Origin: Caldithrix abyssi
Lineage (GTDB): Bacteria > Calditrichota > Calditrichia > Calditrichales > Calditrichaceae
Reading direction: 5' to 3'
Length of the DNA stretch: 54,767 nt
Assembly (NCBI GenBank): GCA_011369465.1
Contig: DRQG01000144.1
Coordinates: forward strand, 1-54,767
The translations under genes were made by a program, and so were the position numbers. Below are positions 35,014-42,363 of this stretch, one piece after another. Below the pieces are notes generated by a model. It did no database searches and had not been told where the DNA came from. It saw only the letters and a list, made by a program, of their open reading frames with translations. How positions within the stretch are numbered: the first letter of the stretch is position 1; each line of letters begins with the position of its first letter.

Positions 35014-36825
35014 ATGACCCTACTTGATTACAGTATCGTGATTCTCTACCTGATTGCCATGATTGGCGTGGGATTGTATTTCCAGCGTAAGGCATCCGGA
35101 AGTATTAATTCGTACTTTTTGGGTAATCGAAATATGCCCTGGTGGGCCTTAGGCGCTTCGGGTATGAGCTCCAACCTGGATGTAAGCGGCACAATGATCA
35201 ACACCGCCTTTGTCTTTGCCCTGGGAGCCGCGGGCTTTTTTATTGAAATACGCGGCGGCGTTACGCTGATTATGGCCTTTCTGATGATCTTTCAGGGTAA
35301 ATGGAACCGCCGGGCGCTGGTGATGACTCTGGCCGAATGGATGAAGTTTCGCTTCGGCACCGACAAACAAGGTGATCTGGCACGGTTGATCGCAGCGGGA
35401 TCAATCATTATAATGACTATTGCCATGATTACTTATTTTGCCATCGGCTCCGGTAAATTTGTAGGCGAATTTTTGGGTATTCCCGCTTTCATGGGTCTTT
35501 CGTCCCAATTTTGGGCGGCTACGCTGATGATTGTACTGGCCATGATTTACACGGTTGCTTCGGGTTTGTATGGCGTGGTCTGGACGGATGTTTTTCAAGG
35601 CATACTGATATTCGGCACCATCATTTATATCTGTGTACTGGCCATTGTCAGTTTTGATCTGCCTGATACGTTTCAGATTTCCGTGCCCATGCGGGACGGC
35701 AGCTTCATGGCTCTTTCCACCACAAAAGAGGCCTGGACCAGCATTGTTCCCCATTGGACCCTGAATATGCCCGAAGGCTCGTTGTACTCCATCTATAATC
35801 TGTTCGGAATCGCCATACTTTTCTATCTGCTCAAGGTAACGCTGGAAGGCAGCGGCGGCACCAGTCAATATATGATCCAGCGTTTTTTTGCTTCCCGCTC
35901 CGACCGCGAATCGGGACTGCTTTCACTGTTCTGGACTTTTTTGCTGGCCTTCCGCTGGCCTTTTATTGCCGCCATTGCCACGATGGGTGTTGTACTGGGC
36001 ACACAACAGGGAGTGATACAAGACCCGGAAACCGTCTTACCGGTGGTAATCAATCACATGGTGCCGATTGGGGTGAAAGGCTTTCTGATCGCCGGATTAA
36101 TGGCGGCGGCCATGTCCACGTTCGATTCCACGGTAAACGCCGGGGCGGCCTATTGGGTAAAGGATATCTATCAGGCTTATATCAACCCGCAGGCGTCGGA
36201 AAAACAACTGATGCGCCACAGCCGCTGGTCATCCGTAATTATTGTTGTGTTGGGATTGGGTTTTATGCTGCTTATCCGCAATATTAATGAAATCTGGGGC
36301 TGGATCACTTCCAGTTTGGGCGCCGGACTGTTAATCCCGACGCTGGCGCGCTGGTATTGGTGGCGGATGAACGGAATGGGCTTTGCCGCCGGTACCGTTG
36401 CGGGAATGGTTGCGGCCGTATTGCAGCGCATCTTTTTGCCGGATATTCCGGAGTACTTTTCTTTCAGTATTGCAACCATATCTTCCCTGATCGGGATGAT
36501 TATCGGGACTTATGCCGCCAAACCTACGGACGAAAAGGTGTTATTCGAATTTTACAAACGTACCCGCCCTTTTGGTTTGTGGGGGCCGATACGCAAAAAG
36601 ATTTCCGCAACCACGATGGAAAAAATAAACCGGGAAAATCGCCGGGATATCCTGTCCACCTTTATGGCGGTTCCCTGGCAGGTTGTTCTGTTTTTAACGG
36701 GAATGACCATTATCTATAAACGTTGGGACGAATTTATCTGGCTATTTCTTATCCTGGCGGCTCTGTCAACAGGGCTGTATTTTAACTGGTTCCGACATCT
36801 CTCCACCGAAGTTGAGGTGGAATAA
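35014..36825 (+). CDS. Sodium:solute symporter (SSS family), probable sugar importer
   Basis: A 603-residue inner-membrane transporter of the SSS/LeuT-fold group. It begins MTLLDYSIVILYLIAMIGVGLYF and has the family's SxxSYFLGNRNMPWW-type loop (about residues 29-45) followed by GASGMSSNLDVSGTM. At least 13 hydrophobic segments are visible. GLMAAAMSTFDSTVNAGAAYWVKDIY (about residues 352-377) contains the conserved Ser/Thr-rich sodium-site helix. The extended C-terminal part with two further helices and the ending LYFNWFRHLSTEVEVE makes it longer than the typical 500-550. AGGAGA precedes the start. It is followed after 35 bp by the TrmB-like regulator and then by two GH13 enzymes, which points to uptake of glucose or maltodextrin by sodium cotransport. 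The substrate is inferred from context. Confidence 0.9.
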   Translation: MTLLDYSIVILYLIAMIGVGLYFQRKASGSINSYFLGNRNMPWWALGASGMSSNLDVSGTMINTAFVFALGAAGFFIEIRGGVTLIMAFLMIFQGKWNRRALVMTLAEWMKFRFGTDKQGDLARLIAAGSIIIMTIAMITYFAIGSGKFVGEFLGIPAFMGLSSQFWAATLMIVLAMIYTVASGLYGVVWTDVFQGILIFGTIIYICVLAIVSFDLPDTFQISVPMRDGSFMALSTTKEAWTSIVPHWTLNMPEGSLYSIYNLFGIAILFYLLKVTLEGSGGTSQYMIQRFFASRSDRESGLLSLFWTFLLAFRWPFIAAIATMGVVLGTQQGVIQDPETVLPVVINHMVPIGVKGFLIAGLMAAAMSTFDSTVNAGAAYWVKDIYQAYINPQASEKQLMRHSRWSSVIIVVLGLGFMLLIRNINEIWGWITSSLGAGLLIPTLARWYWWRMNGMGFAAGTVAGMVAAVLQRIFLPDIPEYFSFSIATISSLIGMIIGTYAAKPTDEKVLFEFYKRTRPFGLWGPIRKKISATTMEKINRENRRDILSTFMAVPWQVVLFLTGMTIIYKRWDEFIWLFLILAALSTGLYFNWFRHLSTEVEVE

Positions 36826-36860
36826 CAGATATGTTTGTTTTAACATAAGGGAGAAAAACG

Positions 36861-37742
36861 TTGCCGCAGCTTGAACAAATTGCCATGCGGGTGAAAGACC
36901 TGGGTTTTACGGTATACGAGGCCAAGGCCTACGTGTCCTTACTGCAAAATAATCCGGCTACCCGCTATGAATTGAGTAAAAATTCCGGTGTACCGCGATC
37001 AGCCATTTATGGAGTCATTAAACAGTTGGAAAATCTTGGCGCTGTAAATGCACTGTACACCAAACCGGAAAAATACATTCCCTTGCCGCCGGAGCAGCTC
37101 TTTAAACTATTGGAAGATCGATTGCAGGAGCGCATCGAAAATGCGCGGGAAGGCTTGAAAGGTATCGAAAGTAATATACTCTCGGATCATCTTTGGAATA
37201 TTGTGGGTTATCAGAATATGATTTACAAAGCCCGGGAAATCATCCACAATGCCCAAAATGAAATTTATCTTTCTATCTGGAAACGCGAACTGAAACAGCT
37301 CAAAAGCGAATTGAAAAAAGCCAAAGAACGTGGTGTCAAAATCACCATATTCAGTTTTACTGAAATTGATTTTGATGCCGACTATTTATTTACGTATTCC
37401 TTAAATGAAAAAAAGCTGGATCGTTTTTGGGCGCATAAAATTATCCTTGTTGCCGATAAAAAGGAACTCTTAATGGGCGAAGCCGATATTCAACTGCCCA
37501 AAAAAACCGCCTGGACGACCAACAGAGCCATCGTGGATATTGCCACGAATCACCTTATTTTGGATATCACTCTGTTTGGACTGCGCTTAAACGTCGATGT
37601 GAATGAAGCCGTTCAAAATATGCAAAGCCGCGAAAGCGATAAATTAGGCGAACTGCTGCACCAGAAATATCCGCACAATCCGATCATGAACTTACAAAAA
37701 CTGGGCAACAAACTGGAACAATTGAATGGCAATGGACAATAA
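36861..37742 (+). CDS. TrmB family sugar-responsive transcriptional regulator
   Basis: A 293-residue regulator. The start is a TTG at 36861, supported by AAGGGAGA eight bases upstream; the next ATG would lose seven residues. The N-terminal winged helix-turn-helix (about 1-80) shows LGFTVYEAKAYVSLLQNNPATRYELSK and SGVPRSAIYGVIKQLENLGAV, the TrmB pattern. A coiled coil (about 85-115) precedes a C-terminal PLD-like effector domain (about 120-270) with NAQNEIYLSIWKREL and KKAKERGVKITIFSFTEID. Archaeal TrmB proteins bind maltose, sucrose or glucose and control sugar transporters and amylases. Here the gene lies between a symporter and an amylase and overlaps the latter by 17 bp. The palindromes at 34904-34979 are candidate targets. 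Confidence 0.9.
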   Translation: MPQLEQIAMRVKDLGFTVYEAKAYVSLLQNNPATRYELSKNSGVPRSAIYGVIKQLENLGAVNALYTKPEKYIPLPPEQLFKLLEDRLQERIENAREGLKGIESNILSDHLWNIVGYQNMIYKAREIIHNAQNEIYLSIWKRELKQLKSELKKAKERGVKITIFSFTEIDFDADYLFTYSLNEKKLDRFWAHKIILVADKKELLMGEADIQLPKKTAWTTNRAIVDIATNHLILDITLFGLRLNVDVNEAVQNMQSRESDKLGELLHQKYPHNPIMNLQKLGNKLEQLNGNGQ

Positions 37743-39138
37743 AAGTACAATTATTAAGGGTTTTTTTGGGCAAGGAATATTGATTATGGCTTTATATGCT
37801 CTGCTTGTTGGGGAATACAATCTTTACGGGATACCGAACGAAAAGACCGACTGGCATCATATAAACGGCCCGAAAGCGCCGGGTTGGATAGAAGACGGCC
37901 CGCTTTATGAAATATTTGTCCGCGCTTTTTCCGATGAAGGTACATTCAAACAGCTCGAACAGCGCTTGGACTATTTACAGGATTCGGGCGTAAATACAAT
38001 CTGGTTAATGCCCATTTATCCAATCGGTCAAAAGGGGCGTAAAGGCGAACTGGGCAGCCCTTACTCGGTGCGCGATTATTATAAAGTAAATCCGGAACTG
38101 GGTACGGAAGACGACCTGCATAGCCTGATTAAAAATGTGCATCAACGCGGCATGCGCATCATCGTGGATATGGTGGCCAATCACGTATCCAATGATTATG
38201 TGGAGATGAAGGATAAACCGTACCTGTTTGCCCGCGATGATGCTGGTAATTTTACCCGTGAGGTGGCCGACTGGTCGGACGTAACCGACTTCGATTATGA
38301 TCACCCCGAAACCCGCATCTATATGAAGGATGTGATGAGGTACTGGATAAAGGAATTTGATTTTGACGGTTATCGTTGCGATGTGGCCGGCATGGTGCCC
38401 ACCGATTTCTGGGAAGAAACGGTAAGCGAGCTTAAACAGATAAAACCGGATATATATATGCTGGCCGAGTGGGAAGACCCGGCTTTACAGGTAAAAGCCT
38501 TCCATTCCACTTACGACTGGACGCTGTACCATTTGTTAAAAGATATTCGCAACGGGAAAAAACCGGCCGGCATGGCGCCCGAATGGGTGGAAGAAAAACG
38601 TTCGTTCTACCCGCAAAATGCCCTGCCGCTGCGTTTTATTGAAAACCATGATGAGGAACGCGCTGCGAAAGTGTTCGGCAAAAGGGGCTTTAAACCGTTT
38701 GCCGCCTTCATATTCAGTATTTACGGCGTGCCGCTTATCTATAACGGACAGGAATGGGGCGAAACGGAAAAACCGACTCTGTTTGATAAGGTGGAAATCG
38801 ATTGGAATCAGCAGGATAAGGATATTTTGGATTTTTATCGGGCTCTGATCCGACTGCGGCGAGAATATCCGGCATTACGGAGCAAACGTCTTACCATCTT
38901 AAAAAATGACCGGCCGGATAAGGTGATGTCCTTTTTAAAAACAGCCGGAAAAAGCCGATTGGCGGTCGTATTGAATACCGGCGGAGAAGAGATTACGGTA
39001 ACATTGGATAAAGGAACTATTCCGGCGGAAGCCCGGTTAACAAATTTACTTGGTGAAAGCAAAACCCTCACTCCGGAGCAATGGGCAAAACAAACGCTGG
39101 CGCCGTTTTCCGCTTCAATATGGGAAGTAAAGCCCTGA
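37726..39138 (+). CDS. GH13 alpha-amylase, compact
   Basis: A 470-residue alpha-glucan hydrolase. The N-terminus holds one hydrophobic segment (about 15-30, GQGILIMALYALLVG) that could be a signal peptide or anchor. The barrel begins GPLYEIFVRAFSDEGT. The catalytic motifs are complete: DMVANHVSND (148-157), GYRCDVAG with nucleophile Asp219, MLAEWED with Glu248, and IENHDEER with His308 and Asp309. The nucleophile block has Cys where Leu or Phe is usual (GYRCD). A small C-terminal beta domain (about 390-470) completes it; there is no carbohydrate-binding module and no sorting tail. The start overlaps the TrmB-like gene by 17 bp, so the two are translationally coupled. Most likely it acts on short maltodextrins in the periplasm or at the membrane. 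Confidence 0.9.
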   Translation: MAMDNKSTIIKGFFGQGILIMALYALLVGEYNLYGIPNEKTDWHHINGPKAPGWIEDGPLYEIFVRAFSDEGTFKQLEQRLDYLQDSGVNTIWLMPIYPIGQKGRKGELGSPYSVRDYYKVNPELGTEDDLHSLIKNVHQRGMRIIVDMVANHVSNDYVEMKDKPYLFARDDAGNFTREVADWSDVTDFDYDHPETRIYMKDVMRYWIKEFDFDGYRCDVAGMVPTDFWEETVSELKQIKPDIYMLAEWEDPALQVKAFHSTYDWTLYHLLKDIRNGKKPAGMAPEWVEEKRSFYPQNALPLRFIENHDEERAAKVFGKRGFKPFAAFIFSIYGVPLIYNGQEWGETEKPTLFDKVEIDWNQQDKDILDFYRALIRLRREYPALRSKRLTILKNDRPDKVMSFLKTAGKSRLAVVLNTGGEEITVTLDKGTIPAEARLTNLLGESKTLTPEQWAKQTLAPFSASIWEVKP

Positions 39139-39198
39139 TCGGACGGATATTTACAGGCGATATGTAAATTAATGCTTTGAATTTTAAAGGAATGATAC

Positions 39199-42120
39199 AT
39201 GAATACGCTTATATCAAAACCATATCATAAATATTTTTTCATTTTTCTTTTCTCATTTTTCTTTTCTCTTAAATTCCTATCGGCCCAGGTCGTCTATACG
39301 GAGCCTCCTTTCGCCTCGGAACAGGATTCCATCGTTGTATATTTTGACGCTACCAAGGGCGACGGCGGACTGGCCGGGTATTCCGGTAACGATGTGTATG
39401 CCCATACCGGCGTGATTACCAATTATAGCACCAGTTCAAGCGATTGGAAGCATGTTATAGCCGGCTGGAACGAAAACACCGATAAAGCCAGGCTCACCCG
39501 TGTGGATACGGATTTGTACAAGCTGGTAATCGGTTATCCCCGCCAGTATTACAACATGACCGATGCCGATGAATATATCGTCAAACTGGCCTTTGTGTTC
39601 CGCAACTCGGACGGTTCGGTTACCGGCCGCGATGTGGGCGGCGCGGATATTTTTCTGGAATTGACTACCGGTTTTCAGGTTATCGTAGTGCAGCCGGAAG
39701 TAAAGAACAGTTTCGGCCATCCGCGGCGTTCGCCGATTTTTGCCGGACAGGATGACAGTGTAAAGATAGCGGTAAGCTGGTCGCAGGTGGAAACGCAGCT
39801 GTCCGCTTTGCGGCTGTATCAGGGAACGAATTTGCTGGCCGAAAGCGCTCAGGATACACTCTATTATACCTTTCATACCCAGGGCTATGACCCCGGTTTT
39901 ATTACTTTCACGGCAACGGCCGAAGACAGCGGCGGCGTTAGCGACACGACAACTTTTGAAGTGCTCATTAACTCTGCCGTGGAAGAAGCGACACGCCCGG
40001 CCGGTATCATCGAGGGTATTAACCATCAGGCCAATGCCACCACGATCACATTATGCTTGTTTGCGCCGTACAAAGAATTTGTCTATGTAATAGGGGACTT
40101 TAACGATTGGAAAGTGGATCCCAATTATTACATGAAACGGGAAACCGTGGATGACGACAGTGTGTACTGGTGGATTACATTGACCAATCTTTCTCCCGGC
40201 ACGGAATATGCCTTCCAGTATTACGTGGACGGCGAAATCCGTCTGGCCGATCCCTATACGGAAAAAGTGCTCGATCCGTGGAATGACAAATATATCAGTA
40301 GTTCCACCTACCCCAACCTGAAACCCTATCCCGATGGATTGACCGACCAGATCGTATCCACTTTCAAAACCATTCCGGATGACTACCAGTGGCAAACGCA
40401 GGATTACCAACCGCCGGCTAAGGAAAATCTGGTCATCTATGAATTATTAATCAGGGATTTTATTGAAGCACATGACTACAAAACATTGATTGATACGCTC
40501 GGTTACTTACAGAAACTGGGAATAAACGCTATTGAATTAACGCCGATAACAGAATTTGAAGGCAATTTGAGCTGGGGTTATAATCCGTCCTTCTATTTTG
40601 CACCGGATAAATATTATGGCCCGGCCTACGATTTAAAAGCGTTTGTAGATTCCTGCCACAGCCGCGGTATGGCCGTCATTCTGGATATGGTGCTCAATCA
40701 CTCTTACGGCCAGTCACCTTTTGTGCGCCTGTACAACGAAGGAGAATACGGACAACCCACAGCGGAAAACCCCTGGTACAATGTGGAATCGCCCAACCCA
40801 ACCTATAGCTGGGGCTACGATTTTAACCACGAAAGCCCGGCCACGCAAAAACTGGTGGATCGCATCAACCGTTTCTGGCTCACCGAGTACAAGGTGGACG
40901 GATTCCGTTTCGATTTTACCAAAGGCTTTACCAATAAACCCGGCGAGGGCTGGTCTTATGACGCATCGCGCATCGCTATTTTAAAACGCATGGCCGATGC
41001 CATCTGGCAGACCAACCCCAATGCCTATGTGATTCTGGAACATTTTACGGAGAATTCGGAAGAACGGGAGCTGGCCGCTTACGGAATGATGCCCTGGGGC
41101 AATTCCAATTACAACTACAACGAGGCCACTATGGGCTGGCACGATGGAGGCAAATCCGATTTTTCATGGGGTTACTACGGAACCCGTAACTGGAGCGTCC
41201 CCAATCTGATTACCTATATGGAAAGCCACGATGAAGAGCGTTTGATGGCCAAAAATTTAAAATGGGGTAATTCCAACGGAGATTACGATGTAAAAGAATT
41301 GCCAACAGCTCTGCAGCGCATGAAAATGGCCGGCGCTTTCTTCTTTACCTGGCCCGGCCCCAAAATGATCTGGCAATTTGGCGAACTGGGGTATGATTAT
41401 CATATTAATTACCCGGGTACCATCGGCGGCGATGATCATCGTACGGATGAAAAACCCATCCGTTGGGATTATCTGCAGGAATACGACCGTAACCGGCTTT
41501 ATCGTACCTGGGCTGCTCTGATCAAATTGCGCCGGGAAAACGAGGTATTCCGTTCGCCCGATACACAGGTGGATTTGGACGTGGCAGGAGCGGTGAAACG
41601 TATCCGACTAACCCACAGTACCATGTCGGTAACCATCGTCGGAAATTTTGATGTGGTGGAGAAAACAGCGCAGCCGGCATTCCAGCATCCGGGTAATTGG
41701 TATGATTTTTTCTCCGGTGATACGCTTTTGATTACCAGTACGGATATTTCCATGGATTTGGCGGCGGGCGAATTTCATATTTTTACAGATCAAAAGTTGG
41801 AAACGCCGGATAATGATTTGATAACGGCCATTCAAGATCCGCGAGCCGCGGTAGCTGATGAATTTTATCTGGAACAGAATTATCCCAATCCGTTTAATCC
41901 AACTACAGCTATCAGCTATCGGCTGTCGGCCGTCAACGATGTTGAATTGACGGTTTATAATGTTTTGGGGCAAAAGATTCGCACATTGGTCAATGAAAAA
42001 CAACCGGCGGGAAAATATACGGTAAAATTTAATGCAGATCACCTGTCCAGCGGGGTATATTTTTACCGTTTAAAAGCAGGCACTTACGTCAGTCAACGCA
42101 AAATGCTTTTGCTGCGATAG
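39199..42120 (+). CDS. Surface GH13 alpha-amylase with starch-binding-like N-terminus and T9SS tail
   Basis: A 973-residue secreted enzyme. Signal peptide 1-29 (ending FLSAQ). Two N-terminal beta domains follow: about 30-165 (PPFASEQDSIVVYFDATKGDG, DVYAHTGVITN, DWKHVIAGWNENTDKARLTR), typical of surface amylases from Bacteroidota-like lineages, and an Ig-like domain about 165-262. Next is a CBM48-type module (about 268-375, FAPYKEFVYVIGDFNDW). The GH13 barrel (about 405-850) has LDMVLNHSYG (495-504), GFRFDFTKG with Asp572, VILEHFTE with Glu614 and MESHDEER with His677 and Asp678. The C-terminal 90 residues are a complete T9SS type A domain (LEQNYPNPFNPTTAISYRL ... GVYFYRLKAG ... KMLLLR). Export and cell-surface attachment by T9SS are therefore expected. 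It starts 60 bp after the compact GH13 gene and is probably in the same operon. Confidence 0.93.
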   Translation: MNTLISKPYHKYFFIFLFSFFFSLKFLSAQVVYTEPPFASEQDSIVVYFDATKGDGGLAGYSGNDVYAHTGVITNYSTSSSDWKHVIAGWNENTDKARLTRVDTDLYKLVIGYPRQYYNMTDADEYIVKLAFVFRNSDGSVTGRDVGGADIFLELTTGFQVIVVQPEVKNSFGHPRRSPIFAGQDDSVKIAVSWSQVETQLSALRLYQGTNLLAESAQDTLYYTFHTQGYDPGFITFTATAEDSGGVSDTTTFEVLINSAVEEATRPAGIIEGINHQANATTITLCLFAPYKEFVYVIGDFNDWKVDPNYYMKRETVDDDSVYWWITLTNLSPGTEYAFQYYVDGEIRLADPYTEKVLDPWNDKYISSSTYPNLKPYPDGLTDQIVSTFKTIPDDYQWQTQDYQPPAKENLVIYELLIRDFIEAHDYKTLIDTLGYLQKLGINAIELTPITEFEGNLSWGYNPSFYFAPDKYYGPAYDLKAFVDSCHSRGMAVILDMVLNHSYGQSPFVRLYNEGEYGQPTAENPWYNVESPNPTYSWGYDFNHESPATQKLVDRINRFWLTEYKVDGFRFDFTKGFTNKPGEGWSYDASRIAILKRMADAIWQTNPNAYVILEHFTENSEERELAAYGMMPWGNSNYNYNEATMGWHDGGKSDFSWGYYGTRNWSVPNLITYMESHDEERLMAKNLKWGNSNGDYDVKELPTALQRMKMAGAFFFTWPGPKMIWQFGELGYDYHINYPGTIGGDDHRTDEKPIRWDYLQEYDRNRLYRTWAALIKLRRENEVFRSPDTQVDLDVAGAVKRIRLTHSTMSVTIVGNFDVVEKTAQPAFQHPGNWYDFFSGDTLLITSTDISMDLAAGEFHIFTDQKLETPDNDLITAIQDPRAAVADEFYLEQNYPNPFNPTTAISYRLSAVNDVELTVYNVLGQKIRTLVNEKQPAGKYTVKFNADHLSSGVYFYRLKAGTYVSQRKMLLLR

Positions 42121-42167
42121 GGAAAATAAAAACATGCGGTTGGTAGCCCGGCGATCAACCTCCCGAT

Positions 42168-42324
42168 TCGTAAAAGCCACCCGGCCGCCATGCTACGCCC
42201 CTCCCTTCGCCATCGAGGAGGGGTTTGGGGTGGGTTGTGGGCAGGATTTGCAACACTTCCGGTAGATCATGGTTTAACGAAGTCATTCCGGGCTTGTTCC
42301 GGAATCCCGCCGGAATGATTAACC
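42168..42324. repeat. Intergenic repeats: C-rich hairpin and CATTCCGG palindrome
   Basis: At 42168-42240 a hairpin-rich tract contains CTACGCCCCTCCCTTCGCC, which recurs in the gap near the right end of the window (about 54612-54635), followed by GAGGAGGGGTTTGGGGTGGG. At 42271-42324 lies an inverted repeat with arms GGTT-AA/TT-AACC and TCATTCCGG/CCGGAATGA. The 243-bp gap separates the T9SS amylase from the pullulanase gene, so the latter probably has its own promoter; none is clear. Confidence 0.75.
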
Positions 42325-42363
42325 AAAGACCAGTTCATTCTTAAACCTTTTAATGAAAAAAAT

